From assembly GCA_041915365.1 (NCBI GenBank), contig JAYSBP010000009.1, positions 28,045-92,044 of the forward strand: DNA of 64,000 bases, in the 5' to 3' direction. The notes under the pieces were generated by a model. The model was not told where the DNA came from, ran no database searches, and saw nothing but the letters and a program-made list of their open reading frames with translations. Positions 45,066-54,772 of this stretch are shown here, piece by piece. The first letter of the stretch is position 1; the number at the start of each line of letters is the position of its first letter. Source of the DNA: UBA6016 sp041915365 (GTDB taxonomy: Bacteria; Campylobacterota; Campylobacteria; Campylobacterales; UBA6016). The translations under genes were made by a program, and so were the position numbers.

Positions 45066-47291
45066 TTGGCTGAGGCAACACGTAAAAACCTAGTCGGCAA
45101 AGCGATACCGATATTAAAAGTTATAGGAAAAGCAAAGCAATTTACAATGGTTTTGATGGTAGTCGCTATCATGGCGATTATTATTGTTCCACTTCCTACG
45201 ATGGTGCTCGATTTCTTCCTCACGATTTCAATAGCCATTGCCGTCCTTATGATACTAATAGCTTTCTATGCCCCAAAGCCTACCGACCTTACAACCTATC
45301 CGACATTACTGCTTATAGTCACGCTATATAGGCTTGCCCTCAATGTCGCTACGACAAGGATGATTTTGTCGGAGGGTCACAACGGGCCAGAGGCGGTCAG
45401 TCATATAGTTGCGGCGTTTGGACAGTTTGTCGTCGGGGGCAACTTCGTCATAGGTACTATTATTTTTACGATTTTGGTCCTTATAAACTTTATGGTTATC
45501 ACCAAGGGCTCCGGCAGGGTTGCTGAAGTTGCGGCAAGATTTACGCTAGATGCGATGCCTGGTAAACAAATGGCGATAGATGCCGACCTGAACGCTGGTA
45601 TGATAGATGAGCCTGAGGCTAGAAAAAGACGTCAAGAGATAGTTGGTGAAGCAAACTTTTATGGAGCGATGGACGGTGCTAGCAAATTTGTTAGCGGCGA
45701 CGCCGTTGCAGGTATCATCATCACGGTTGTAAATATAATCGGCGGCTTTTTGATAGGTATATTCCAGCACGACTTGACCGTCTCGGCTAGCGCATCTACT
45801 TATACTATCCTTACCATAGGCGACGGCCTAGTTGCCCAGCTTCCAGCGCTTATTATCTCGACATCGGTCGGTATCATAATTACTAGAGCTACAAAATCTG
45901 ACTCTGAAAGCTCAATATTTACAGAGAATATAGTTAATCAGCTAATACAAGACTACAAGGTTCTTTTGATAGTCGGCGGTATCTTGATTATGTTTGCGAT
46001 GATACCTGGATTGCCGACCTTGTCTCTTGGGTTTGTTGGGCTTTGCTTTTTGGGGCTTGGGTACATGATGTTGCGTGAAAAGCACCCAGAGGTTTTGGAA
46101 AAAATCAAAAAAAGCACACAAAAATCAAAACCGAAAACGGAACAAGAAAAAGAGATGGATCTTGCCGCCGCCGCCGAAGCCCATAAAGCAAAAGCGTCGG
46201 CAAAACCGCAAAAAAGCGCTGAAGAGATAAAAAAAGAAGAAGATGACGCAATAGAAGACATTCTAAAAGTTGAGCTTTTGGAGCTAAATGTCGGATATGG
46301 GCTTATCCGTTTGGCCGACACGAATCAAGGCGGAGACCTTTTGGAGAGGATACGTGGAATGAGGCGCAAAATTGCGCTTGATTTTGGTTTTGTAATGCCG
46401 CAAGTGCGTATTAGGGATAATTTGCAGCTTGCGTCAAACTATTATGAAGTGATGTTAAAAGGCGTGCCGATAGGTTCCGGGGAGATATATCCTGAAAAAT
46501 TCTTGGCTATGAATAGTGGGCTTGTGACGGATGAAATACAGGGTATCAATACAAAAGAACCGGCATTTGGGCTTGACGCTACGTGGATAGACCCTGAGGA
46601 GAAAGAGGAAGCGCTTATGAAGGGCTATACCGTCGTCGATCCGTCTACGGTTGTAGCTACGCATATGTCCGAACTTGTCAAAAAACACGCCGAAGAGCTG
46701 TTAACACGCCAAGATGTACTAAACCTAATAGAAAAACTAAAAAAAGACTATCCGGCCGTTGTGGACGACGCACTAAAAGTCTCGTCGATAGGTGTCATCC
46801 AACGTGTCCTAAAACAGCTTTTACACGAAAAAATACCTATCAAAGATATGCTTACCATTATGGAGAGTATATCGGATACGGCAGAGTATACAAAAAGCAT
46901 AGACGTTCTTGTGGAGCAAGTTAGGGCTAGATTGGCTAGGGTTATTACGAGTCTATACAAGTCCGACGATGGCACTATCAAGCTACTTACTTTTAACAAC
47001 GAAACAGAACAAAGATTGCTTGATAAGACGAGGGATCAGGGTGGTGCGAGAAGCTTCCTTCTCAATGTTGGGGAGATAAATGCTCTGGTTCACGACGTGA
47101 GCGACGCCGCAAAAGCTGTGCTCGAGAGAGGTGTAGCCCCTGTTATCATAGTGGTTGAGCCGCTCATCAGGAAGTCGCTCTCTGAGATTTTTGAGAGATT
47201 TGGCCTTGATATCGTTGTTTTGAGTCATGCCGAGATAGAGCCTAACGCTAAATTTGAGGTTATCGGTAACGTGGCGGTAAACTTTGGTTGA
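45066..47291 (+). CDS. flhA: Flagellar export apparatus protein FlhA
   Basis: A 741-residue inner-membrane component of the flagellar type III export gate. About eight N-terminal helices (20-340) hold ATTRMILSEGHNGPEA and ARFTLDAMPGKQMAIDADLNAG, the conserved FHIPEP-type loop; a Lys/Ala-rich linker (345-400) and a C-terminal cytoplasmic domain that binds chaperone-substrate complexes follow. The start is TTG at 45066. It is 15 bases after the Rrf2 gene. Confidence 0.96.
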   Translation: MAEATRKNLVGKAIPILKVIGKAKQFTMVLMVVAIMAIIIVPLPTMVLDFFLTISIAIAVLMILIAFYAPKPTDLTTYPTLLLIVTLYRLALNVATTRMILSEGHNGPEAVSHIVAAFGQFVVGGNFVIGTIIFTILVLINFMVITKGSGRVAEVAARFTLDAMPGKQMAIDADLNAGMIDEPEARKRRQEIVGEANFYGAMDGASKFVSGDAVAGIIITVVNIIGGFLIGIFQHDLTVSASASTYTILTIGDGLVAQLPALIISTSVGIIITRATKSDSESSIFTENIVNQLIQDYKVLLIVGGILIMFAMIPGLPTLSLGFVGLCFLGLGYMMLREKHPEVLEKIKKSTQKSKPKTEQEKEMDLAAAAEAHKAKASAKPQKSAEEIKKEEDDAIEDILKVELLELNVGYGLIRLADTNQGGDLLERIRGMRRKIALDFGFVMPQVRIRDNLQLASNYYEVMLKGVPIGSGEIYPEKFLAMNSGLVTDEIQGINTKEPAFGLDATWIDPEEKEEALMKGYTVVDPSTVVATHMSELVKKHAEELLTRQDVLNLIEKLKKDYPAVVDDALKVSSIGVIQRVLKQLLHEKIPIKDMLTIMESISDTAEYTKSIDVLVEQVRARLARVITSLYKSDDGTIKLLTFNNETEQRLLDKTRDQGGARSFLLNVGEINALVHDVSDAAKAVLERGVAPVIIVVEPLIRKSLSEIFERFGLDIVVLSHAEIEPNAKFEVIGNVAVNFG

Positions 47292-47303
47292 TGGTGTGCG
47301 AAT

Positions 47304-48029
47304 ATGAAAATAAAAATGGCTGAATTGGTAGAGAAAACAGGTGTTCCAAAATCAACTATTTTGTACTACATTAAAGAGGGGATTTTGCCGCAACCTGAGC
47401 GGATAAAACAAAATGTATGCCTTTACGAGAGCGATTTTATAGAGCGGATAAAGTTTATAAAATATCTTCAAAATACATATAGTAAGACTATAACTGAGTT
47501 AAAGTCTGCTGTATGTTCGCACGGATATGACTTTTCCCAAGGCTCCGATATTTTGATTGAATTTTTGGAAAAGCTATCCGGTACGCCTGCCAATTCACAA
47601 AAAATGGACATAAAAGAGCTTGCAAAAAAGACAGATGTAGGCGAAGAGTTTATAAGGGTGCTTGTTGAAAAAAGCATTGTGATACCGCTTGTTGAAGGGA
47701 TGTTTGACGACAAAGACGCCGAGATGATAGTGATATATGACAAGCTGTGCAAATCTGGGTGGGATATTGAGTTTTTTGAAAAATATGCGCAAATATCGAG
47801 AGAGCTTGCCAATTACAATATAAAAAAAGTTATCGAAATGAAACGAAAACTTAAAGAGGATGGCGATTATAACAATGAAGCGCATCATCTAATGTTTGAA
47901 ATTCCGCTCAATATTCAGCCTTATATCATAAATAGACTCGGGATGATGGAGCACAAAAAAATAGATAAAGAGATGGCTTTAAAGTGCCAAAAAACTAATA
48001 TAGTTGATAAAACAGATAAGAATACTTGA
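47304..48029 (+). CDS. MerR-like transcriptional regulator
   Basis: A 241-residue protein. The N-terminal winged helix (KMAELVEKTGVPKSTILYYIKEGILPQPER, visible as TGVPKSTILYYIKEGIL) is MerR-type. A second similar helix-turn-helix follows at about 107-140 (KELAKKTDVGEEFIRVLVEKSIV). No metal-binding Cys pattern of metalloregulators is seen. The stop codon lies in the promoter of the next gene. Confidence 0.85.
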   Translation: MKIKMAELVEKTGVPKSTILYYIKEGILPQPERIKQNVCLYESDFIERIKFIKYLQNTYSKTITELKSAVCSHGYDFSQGSDILIEFLEKLSGTPANSQKMDIKELAKKTDVGEEFIRVLVEKSIVIPLVEGMFDDKDAEMIVIYDKLCKSGWDIEFFEKYAQISRELANYNIKKVIEMKRKLKEDGDYNNEAHHLMFEIPLNIQPYIINRLGMMEHKKIDKEMALKCQKTNIVDKTDKNT

Positions 48030-48052
48030 CAAATAAAATTTTACAGTATAAA
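48026..48052 (+). promoter_or_regulatory. Promoter of the small cytochrome gene
   Basis: TTGACA (48026-48031) and TATAAA (48047-48052), 15 bases apart, overlapping the stop codon of the regulator gene, with AAGAGAA before the next ATG. Confidence 0.55.
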
Positions 48053-48080
48053 ATTTCTCAAAAATAATAAAGAGAACTGT

Positions 48081-48413
48081 ATGAAAAATTTTGTTTTATT
48101 CATTATATTACTACTTGCTGGAGTAAATTGCTTTGCCGTAGAGGAGGGTAGGGGCGAGTATAGAAAAAACTGTATGAAGTGCCACGGAATAGGTGCTAAA
48201 GGCGCTTTTATGGCGACTCAAGACGGCTGGAAAAAATGGTTTGATAATGGTGCTAAAAAGCTTACGGATAAGCACTCAAAAACAGAAGCCAAAAGCTATT
48301 TTGAGTCAGATGGATTCAAGGTAAACGCAAAAAATATATTTGAATTTTTGCATGAGTACGCATCAGATAGCGGTAATTCAATAACCGGATGCAACCCAGA
48401 AAATCTGTTTTAG
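48081..48413 (+). CDS. Small periplasmic c-type cytochrome
   Basis: A 110-residue protein with signal peptide (MKNFVLFIILLLAGVNCFA) and one haem motif CMKCH (31-35). The distal part is Lys-rich; a methionine at FMATQDGW is a possible axial ligand. Likely a single-haem electron carrier. It converges with cmoA with no spacer. Confidence 0.88.
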   Translation: MKNFVLFIILLLAGVNCFAVEEGRGEYRKNCMKCHGIGAKGAFMATQDGWKKWFDNGAKKLTDKHSKTEAKSYFESDGFKVNAKNIFEFLHEYASDSGNSITGCNPENLF

Positions 48414-49124
48414 TTATTTTTTGATTGCTATAAAGAGGGCAAAGTTGCACCATCTGTATAATATTTCCACATGCGCAAAGCCGGCTTTTTTGCAAAGCGC
48501 TTCGTTCTCTTTTTCACTATACGGCACAAGTACATTTTCTAGGGCCTCTCTCTTTCGCATTATCTCAAGCTCGGAGTAGCCTTGCTTTTTTTTGTAGCCG
48601 TGGTATGAATCTATAAGAAATTTATTTAGTTTTTTGTCATCGCTAATTAGTTTTTCGGCAAACAAGAATACGCCGTCACTCTCAAGGGCATCAAAAATTT
48701 TTTGCACTACCTGCTCTCTTATGATTGGGCGTATAAATTGTAAGGTGAAGTTTGCGACAAATGCCTTTGACGTTGGGAGCGGTGAATTTGCGACGTCTAT
48801 CTTCAAAAGTTTTAGATTTGCTTCATAAGCGGCGGCTTTTTGTGCGGCAACCTCTAGCATGTGCTCAGAGTCGTCCACGCCGATTAGCTCTATGTTTTTA
48901 CCTTTGAAGCTTTGAGATAGTCTAATGAGCAAGTTTGCGGTTGAACAGCCTATGTCTGTTATTGCCCCACTCTCTACATATTCCAGTAGTACCGCCTCCG
49001 TCAGCTCCAAGATATTTTCATAGCCTGGTATTGAGCGGGAGATCATATCGTCAAATACCCCTGCCACCTCCTTATCAAACTCAAACTGTTTTTCTAGCGG
49101 CTTGGTGAAAATATCGTCTTGCAA
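48414..49124 (-). CDS. cmoA: tRNA carboxy-S-adenosyl-L-methionine synthase
   Basis: A 236-residue Rossmann methyltransferase-fold enzyme that converts SAM and prephenate to carboxy-SAM for wobble uridine modification. FEFDKEVAGVFDDMISRSIPGYENILELT, seen as VFDDMISRSIPGY, and the SAM loop DIGCSTANLL are typical of CmoA. Its partner cmoB is not in the window. Confidence 0.92.
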   Translation of the reverse strand: MQDDIFTKPLEKQFEFDKEVAGVFDDMISRSIPGYENILELTEAVLLEYVESGAITDIGCSTANLLIRLSQSFKGKNIELIGVDDSEHMLEVAAQKAAAYEANLKLLKIDVANSPLPTSKAFVANFTLQFIRPIIREQVVQKIFDALESDGVFLFAEKLISDDKKLNKFLIDSYHGYKKKQGYSELEIMRKREALENVLVPYSEKENEALCKKAGFAHVEILYRWCNFALFIAIKK

Positions 49125-49149
49125 TGTGCATCCTTATGGGGTACTGTTT

Positions 49150-49158
49150 TGGTATAAT
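49150..49158 (+). promoter_or_regulatory. Promoter of htpX
   Basis: TGGTATAAT is a perfect extended -10, 34 bases ahead of the htpX ATG; TAGGAG is the ribosome binding site. Confidence 0.6.
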
Positions 49159-49191
49159 TTTGAAAAAATTTTAGCGTAGGAGTTCTTTGCG

Positions 49192-50133
49192 ATGGGAGAT
49201 TCTAAAGCGGTTCTTGCAGTTAACGAGCTAAAAAGTAAGATAGTTGTTGCGGCTTTTTTTGCAATCTACTGTGTTATAGGTCTTTTGCTTGACGTCATAA
49301 TTTACAATATGCCCTCATTGTCCTATGGGTTTTATATGCTTCTCACATTCAAGGTATTCCCGATGGCTACCGTCGGTATGGTCATTTTTGGGGCAATATC
49401 GATACTGGTCACATACTCTATGTACGACAAAATAATGCTTTATGGACATGAGTACAAAGAGGTTACGCCGGAGAATGCAAGCGGCTTTGAGAGAGGGCTA
49501 TATGATATGATAGATTCTTTGGCCGCAAAAGGTGGCCTTGGGTATATGCCTAGGGTGTATGTGATAGAGGCGGATTATATGAATGCTTTTGCTAGCGGCT
49601 TTAGTCAGAAATCAGCGATGGTAGCCATAACAACCGCCCTTATCAATAGACTAAACGAAAAAGAGATAGAGGCCGTCATGGCACATGAGATTAGCCATAT
49701 AAGACACGGCGATATTAAGCTTACGCTTCTTGTTTCCGTCCTTGCGAATGTGATGCTTTTTATTGTTAATATGGGCGTTATGTTTTTTGGCGGCTCCAGA
49801 GACTCCGGCGGGGCTAGGGCCGCAAAGATGATTCTTTTTGCTTTACAGTTCATATTGCCGCTTATCACGGGGGTGCTTTCGATGTTTCTTAGCAGGACTA
49901 GAGAATATATGGCAGATGCTGGCTCCGTAGAGATTACAGGCGATAGGCAGGCTATGGCAAATGCGCTAATAAAAATACACAACAATTACACTGCAGAGCC
50001 GCACGCAGAAGATGATGGCGCTGAATTTAGAAGGGCGGCTTATATTTTTGAACCAAAAGCTTTCGCCTCTTTGTTTTCAACACATCCAAGTTTGCAAGAT
50101 AGGCTAAAAGCATTGGGTTTTGATGGAAAATAG
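49192..50133 (+). CDS. htpX: HtpX-family membrane metalloprotease
   Basis: A 313-residue inner-membrane protease for membrane protein quality control. Two N-terminal helices, the zinc motif HEISH (165-169) and the third ligand Glu in REYMADAGSVE are present, with two more helices between them. Its end overlaps cheB. Confidence 0.94.
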   Translation: MGDSKAVLAVNELKSKIVVAAFFAIYCVIGLLLDVIIYNMPSLSYGFYMLLTFKVFPMATVGMVIFGAISILVTYSMYDKIMLYGHEYKEVTPENASGFERGLYDMIDSLAAKGGLGYMPRVYVIEADYMNAFASGFSQKSAMVAITTALINRLNEKEIEAVMAHEISHIRHGDIKLTLLVSVLANVMLFIVNMGVMFFGGSRDSGGARAAKMILFALQFILPLITGVLSMFLSRTREYMADAGSVEITGDRQAMANALIKIHNNYTAEPHAEDDGAEFRRAAYIFEPKAFASLFSTHPSLQDRLKALGFDGK

Positions 50134-50710
50134 TTACTTACAGCATAAGATAGTAGCGATAGGTTCATCCACTGGCGGCCCTGGGCATTTGCAAAAGATT
50201 TTATCGGCCGTCCCTAGTGATTTCAATGCGACTATCGTGATAGCTCAGCATATAAACTCTATTTTTTTGGATAGCATCGTAGAGAGTCTAAATTCGTTTT
50301 GTCGTATTCCGGTATATGTTGGGCATGACGGAATGCCGCTAGATGTTCCATCTGTCGTGTTTGCTAAAGGTCCAGGGATAAATCACATTGTTTATGAGTC
50401 TGGTACTTATAAGCTAAAAATTTTAGATATTGTCAGTGAAGACTACTCGCCGTCCGTCAACAGACTATTCTTGTCGTTAACATCATTGCAAAAACAGCCG
50501 AACATACTCGCAGTTTTGATGACAGGAATAGGCGATGACGGGGCTAGGGGGCTACTTGAGCTAAGGAAAATAGGTGCGCATACGGTTGCCGAGAGCGAGG
50601 AGAGTGCCATAGTGTATGGTATGCCAAGAGCCGCCTATGAGATGGGAGCCGCTGATGAGGTGCTTAGCATTGATAAGATAGTAAATAAGATTATAGAGTT
50701 TGGTAGATAG
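50123..50710 (+). CDS. cheB: CheB-type chemoreceptor methylesterase without receiver domain
   Basis: A 195-residue methylesterase domain alone. The catalytic Ser (IGSSTGGPGH), His (AQHIN) and Asp (GIGDDGARG) are visible. Classical CheB has an N-terminal receiver domain that is phosphorylated by CheA; this one lacks it, as known for Campylobacter. ATG 50123 overlaps the htpX stop. It is followed directly by cheR. Confidence 0.93.
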   Translation: MENSYLQHKIVAIGSSTGGPGHLQKILSAVPSDFNATIVIAQHINSIFLDSIVESLNSFCRIPVYVGHDGMPLDVPSVVFAKGPGINHIVYESGTYKLKILDIVSEDYSPSVNRLFLSLTSLQKQPNILAVLMTGIGDDGARGLLELRKIGAHTVAESEESAIVYGMPRAAYEMGAADEVLSIDKIVNKIIEFGR

Positions 50711-51484
50711 ATGTATAGCTCAACTCACGGCGAGATATTAGAATTTTTTTATGACAAAACTGGAATCCATTTTGATGAAAAAAAAGACGTTGTTGCCCAT
50801 AAAATAAATACGTTTTACAAAAATCATGGTTTTGCGGATATTAATTCGTTTTTCACGGAGATAAAAAGATATGGGCCGCTCTGGCAAGAGCTTGTAAATC
50901 TACTGACCGTCAACGAGACCTATTTTTTTAGAGAGACTAGACAGATAGACATAATGATTGAGATGGCAAAACAAAAGCGGAGTTTCAATATTTTGTGCGC
51001 CCCTAGTTCTAGCGGCGAAGAGCCTTATACTATACTAATCAAGCTAGCTGAAAACGGGCTTTTAGGCGGGCTGTGCAAATTTGTCGGTATAGACATAAAT
51101 AGTAGCGTCATAGAGTCGGCAAAACAAGGCACATACTCCAAAAGAAGCCTCCATAGAACTCCAGCAGAGGTTATCTCTAAGTATTTTACGGAAAACGAGA
51201 GGCATTACTATGATATATCCTCCGAAATCAAAAGGATAGTTGATTTTAGAATTGCGAATATTTTTGACTCAAATATTAAGAGTCTCGGCGATTTTGATTT
51301 TGTTTTTTCCAGAAATATGATTATATATTTTGATAAAGAGAGCAGGGGCGAGGCTGAAAAGGCGCTGTGTTCGCTATTAAAACAAGACGGCGTTTTATTT
51401 ATGGGGCACGCCGATTTGATACCAAACAACGTAGGATTCAAAAAAACGGTCGAAAACGGAACCGTTTATTACAAAAAGCCTTGA
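50711..51484 (+). CDS. cheR: Chemotaxis protein methyltransferase
   Basis: A 257-residue SAM-dependent enzyme that methylates Glu residues of chemoreceptors. NETYFFRE, the SAM site PSSSGEEPYTI and the SRNMIIYF motif are typical. Its ATG follows the cheB stop with no gap, so the opposing pair is co-translated. Confidence 0.95.
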   Translation: MYSSTHGEILEFFYDKTGIHFDEKKDVVAHKINTFYKNHGFADINSFFTEIKRYGPLWQELVNLLTVNETYFFRETRQIDIMIEMAKQKRSFNILCAPSSSGEEPYTILIKLAENGLLGGLCKFVGIDINSSVIESAKQGTYSKRSLHRTPAEVISKYFTENERHYYDISSEIKRIVDFRIANIFDSNIKSLGDFDFVFSRNMIIYFDKESRGEAEKALCSLLKQDGVLFMGHADLIPNNVGFKKTVENGTVYYKKP

Positions 51485-51486
51485 TT

Positions 51487-52362
51487 ATGAACTCATACAA
51501 GCCAAAAGCCGCTTTTTTTATTTTACTCGCCTCAATAAGTTACGGTTCTCTCGGCGTTATCGCAAAGTTCGCTTATGCAGATGGCGTTAGCGCAAATATG
51601 CTTGCTGTTTCACAGATGTTTTTTGGAGCTTTGTTTTTTGGCCTATACAAAATAAAAAAACTCCCCACTTTTTTTCAAGTATCAAAGCGCAGTATCGTAC
51701 TCCTTGGTGTGGGCGGCGCAATGTCCGCCCTAACGGCTTTTTGTTACTACCGCTCTTTGGATACGCTTGCCGCTTCGGTTGCGATAATCATGCTATTTCA
51801 ATTTGTATGGATAGGCCTAGCCCTTGAGCTTGCGCACAAAAAAAGATTGCCTTCAAGGTTTGAGATTGTAGCCGTGCTGCTTTGCTACGCTGGGACATAT
51901 CTAAGCGTCGGTACTAGCGAGGCTACTGGCGGCACATTGTTTGGCTTATTTTTGGGGTTTATATCGGGCACTTTTTTTGCTATTTATATATTTTTTAGTT
52001 CGACATATTGCCTTGATGAGGACTCTGATGCAAGGGCTTTTTGGATTATATTTTCTGCATTTTTACTATCGTTTGCACTATCGTTTTTGTGGCTTGATTT
52101 CAAAAACATATATCCGGTGATAAAGTGGGGTGCGGTGTGTGGAGTTTTTGGGGTGTTTATGCCTTTTTACATCTATGCGCTATTTTCACCGCAGATAGGA
52201 GCCGCCGCTACATCGATAATAGGCTCTGCCGAGCTTCCATCGGCTCTTGTGCTCTCCGTGCTTATTCTTGACGAGAAGCTTACAGCTATGCAGGTACTTG
52301 GCTCCGCACTTGTCTTTTTGGCTATTTTTGTTATTTTTTTTGGCGAAGCTAAAGCCAAATAA
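51487..52362 (+). CDS. DMT-superfamily (EamA-type) transporter
   Basis: A 291-residue membrane protein with ten helices in two EamA repeats. It starts at ATG 51487, two bases after the cheR stop; a longer frame would lie inside cheR. LASISYGSLGVIAKFAY opens the first repeat and GSAELPSALVLSVLILDEKLTAMQVLG, read as LILDEKLTAMQ, is the end of the second. Substrate unknown. Confidence 0.9.
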   Translation: MNSYKPKAAFFILLASISYGSLGVIAKFAYADGVSANMLAVSQMFFGALFFGLYKIKKLPTFFQVSKRSIVLLGVGGAMSALTAFCYYRSLDTLAASVAIIMLFQFVWIGLALELAHKKRLPSRFEIVAVLLCYAGTYLSVGTSEATGGTLFGLFLGFISGTFFAIYIFFSSTYCLDEDSDARAFWIIFSAFLLSFALSFLWLDFKNIYPVIKWGAVCGVFGVFMPFYIYALFSPQIGAAATSIIGSAELPSALVLSVLILDEKLTAMQVLGSALVFLAIFVIFFGEAKAK

Positions 52363-52385
52363 AGCCCTTTTGGGTTATCTTTTTA
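52362..52385 (+). terminator. Terminator after the DMT transporter
   Basis: AGCCC-TTTT-GGGTT followed by ATCTTTTT, directly at the stop codon. Confidence 0.55.
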
Positions 52386-52407
52386 AAAAATAAATTGAGG
52401 TGTTTGA

Positions 52408-53139
52408 ATGGAAGAGGCATTAAGAGGATTTTTTACTTCGGCTCCTTTTTTGGTTAGCTTTGCGGCAGGGATACTGACTTTTGTTAGCCCGTGCGTATTG
52501 CCGCTTATTCCTGCTTATATATCGTATATATCCGGAATGTCCGTTAAGCAGTTATCTACAGATGGGGAGGTGACTAGGGCGCAGAGAATGCGCATTTTTT
52601 ATGCGGCGTTGATGTTTGTCCTTGGATTTAGCCTTGTCTTCGTCATTCTTGGTGCCATTATGGCAAGCCTCATAGGCGATATTTTTAGCTACCAATGGAT
52701 AACTTGGATTGCGGGTGGTATCATAGTGCTATTTGGTATGCACATGGCCGGCTTTATCAATATCAAGTTCCTTAATTTTGAGCAAAGGGCAAATTTCGGC
52801 GATACGACAAGCAAGTCATTTTTTGCCCCTTTTATCCTTGGTTTGTCTTTTGCGCTTGGCTGGACGCCGTGTGTAGGCCCTATCTTTTCAATGATAATAG
52901 CGATTGCCGCACAAGAGCCATCAACGTCAATATGGCTTCTTATCGTCTATGCTGCCGGACTTGCCGTACCATTTTTGCTTACGGCGATAGTCACAGGCTT
53001 TATGCTCAAGTTTATGGCAAAAATCAAAAAATACTTCAAGGTTGTAGAGATAGTAGGTGGCCTGCTTCTAATAGTTTTGGGTCTTGCGATTGCTACGGGC
53101 GGGCTAGGGAAGCTTAGCGCACTTTTTATAGGAGAGTAA
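52408..53139 (+). CDS. CcdA/DsbD-like transmembrane electron carrier
   Basis: A 243-residue membrane protein with six helices. The redox Cys pair is in FVSPCVLPLIPAYISY and GWTPCVGPIFSM. It carries electrons from cytoplasmic thioredoxin to the periplasm for cytochrome c maturation or disulfide reduction. The thioredoxin-fold gene two bases downstream is the probable periplasmic acceptor, so the pair acts as a split DsbD. Confidence 0.92.
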   Translation: MEEALRGFFTSAPFLVSFAAGILTFVSPCVLPLIPAYISYISGMSVKQLSTDGEVTRAQRMRIFYAALMFVLGFSLVFVILGAIMASLIGDIFSYQWITWIAGGIIVLFGMHMAGFINIKFLNFEQRANFGDTTSKSFFAPFILGLSFALGWTPCVGPIFSMIIAIAAQEPSTSIWLLIVYAAGLAVPFLLTAIVTGFMLKFMAKIKKYFKVVEIVGGLLLIVLGLAIATGGLGKLSALFIGE

Positions 53140-53140
53140 A

Positions 53141-53536
53141 ATGATAAGAGGTTTTTTCCTAATACTTTCATTTTGCGTTGTCGCCTTCGCATCCCAGATA
53201 GAGTGGGCGCCAAACTATAAGGCGGCTGTAGAAAAAGCCAAAAAAGAGAATAAGCTTATATTTTTGATGCTATCTCAACCTGGGTGCCCTAGCTGCAAAA
53301 AGATGAAAGAGATTATGGCTGAAGATGAGCTGCTAATCAATGAGATAAACACGAAGTTTGTTGCAGTTGAGGTTAATATATTAAAGGATAGTTGGAACAA
53401 AAAATTTAGAGCCTTTGGAACGCCGACATTTTATTTTTTGGATAGAAATGAAAACAAAACCGCAAGACAATTGGTTGGCGGGGCTGGTGCGCCGGAGTTT
53501 TTGAAGATTATAAAAGAGGCAGAGGGGCAAAAGTAG
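53141..53536 (+). CDS. Periplasmic thioredoxin-fold protein
   Basis: A 131-residue protein with a signal peptide (MIRGFFLILSFCVVAFA) and CPSC active site (49-52), plus the cis-Pro loop (FGTPTFYFLD). The CPSC sequence and the partner CcdA suggest a reductase keeping apocytochrome or enzyme thiols reduced. It overlaps nothing but is followed after three bases by the dihydroorotase-like gene. Confidence 0.92.
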   Translation: MIRGFFLILSFCVVAFASQIEWAPNYKAAVEKAKKENKLIFLMLSQPGCPSCKKMKEIMAEDELLINEINTKFVAVEVNILKDSWNKKFRAFGTPTFYFLDRNENKTARQLVGGAGAPEFLKIIKEAEGQK

Positions 53537-53539
53537 CGG

Positions 53540-54772
53540 ATGCTTATAAAAAACGGTATTGTTTGTGACAAAAGAGGCGAAAAAAGAGCCGATGTAAGAA
53601 TAGAAGATGGGAAGATAAAAAAGATTTCCGCAAAGCTTGAGCCAAAGAAAAATGAAAAGGTATTGGAAGCGGACGGCCTTTATCTTATGCCAGGCATTAT
53701 TGATATAGGGGCAGCAATAGGCGAAGGTGTGCAGGATATTTTTAGGGCTCTTCAAAAGTTGTCTAACTTTGCCGTAAAAAGCGGTATTACAACTGTTGCG
53801 GTACAGCCGGATACTGCTATCAATACGGAGATAGGGCTTGATTACTTTTTTTCAAAGTCGAAAGAGATATCGCTTTGTTCTCTTACTCCGATAGCCTCGG
53901 CAACTGAGAATAACGGTTGCGAAAAGCTAAACAATATGGCGATAATGCACAAAAACGGGGCGGTTGGAGCATTCGTGCCGTCATACGCAAATTCAAATAT
54001 TCTCAAACGCTCTATGGAGTATGGCAAAATGCAAGCTACGCCTTTGTTTGTGACTTGCTCAAATCCACACCTTGATAAGGGTGCGGTAATGCACGATGGC
54101 GCAGTCTCGTTTTCTATGGGGCTTGGCGGTTTTAGTGTGGTATCTGAAAGCAGCGAGATGGCGAAAGTGGTTGACATAGCCTCTTATATTGGCTCAAAGC
54201 TTGTTGTTCGCTCACTGTCTAGCGAAAAATCTACCGCCATAGCGAGGGACGCTAAAAAACACTATAAAAATATATTTTTTGACGTTTCGCTGCATCACCT
54301 AGTGTTGACGGATGAGAGCTGTAGAGGATATGTTAGCTATGCAAAAAATTTTCCGCCTCTTAGAGAGACGAGAGATAGGGACTCATTGATTGCGGCGTTA
54401 AAAGATGGCACTATAGACGCTATAAGCTCTGGCCATAGGCCGGTAACTAGACTTACAAAAGATTTATCGTTTGAGGAGGCGGCCTTTGGGATAGAGTCGC
54501 TAGAGTTTTTCTTCTCGGCGCTTTATGCACTATCATTAGAGCAAGAAATATCCATCTCTAAAATTAGCGAACTAACCAGCTACAATCCAGCTTCGATACT
54601 TGGAAATACCAATAAGGGGCTTATAAAAGAGGGCTTTGACGCTGATATTTTCTTGTTCAATCCAAAAGAGAAGCCGAGCTTACCCCATGAGCATTCTCCT
54701 TATCAAAATGTACCGCTAGTTGGTAATGTGGCTTGTACTATTGTGGGCGGAGAGGTGAAATTTTGTCTATAG
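53540..54772 (+). CDS. Dihydroorotase-like protein, apparently non-catalytic
   Basis: A 410-residue amidohydrolase-fold protein of the class I dihydroorotase family. The first metal motif, normally DxHxH(x)R, reads DIGAAIGEG (55-63), so both His are lost; a later GHRPVTR replaces the metal Asp region. Non-catalytic dihydroorotases are known as structural partners of aspartate carbamoyltransferase; no pyrB is in the window. The active enzyme is the class II PyrC at 27645. Its end overlaps mlaE. Confidence 0.85.
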   Translation: MLIKNGIVCDKRGEKRADVRIEDGKIKKISAKLEPKKNEKVLEADGLYLMPGIIDIGAAIGEGVQDIFRALQKLSNFAVKSGITTVAVQPDTAINTEIGLDYFFSKSKEISLCSLTPIASATENNGCEKLNNMAIMHKNGAVGAFVPSYANSNILKRSMEYGKMQATPLFVTCSNPHLDKGAVMHDGAVSFSMGLGGFSVVSESSEMAKVVDIASYIGSKLVVRSLSSEKSTAIARDAKKHYKNIFFDVSLHHLVLTDESCRGYVSYAKNFPPLRETRDRDSLIAALKDGTIDAISSGHRPVTRLTKDLSFEEAAFGIESLEFFFSALYALSLEQEISISKISELTSYNPASILGNTNKGLIKEGFDADIFLFNPKEKPSLPHEHSPYQNVPLVGNVACTIVGGEVKFCL

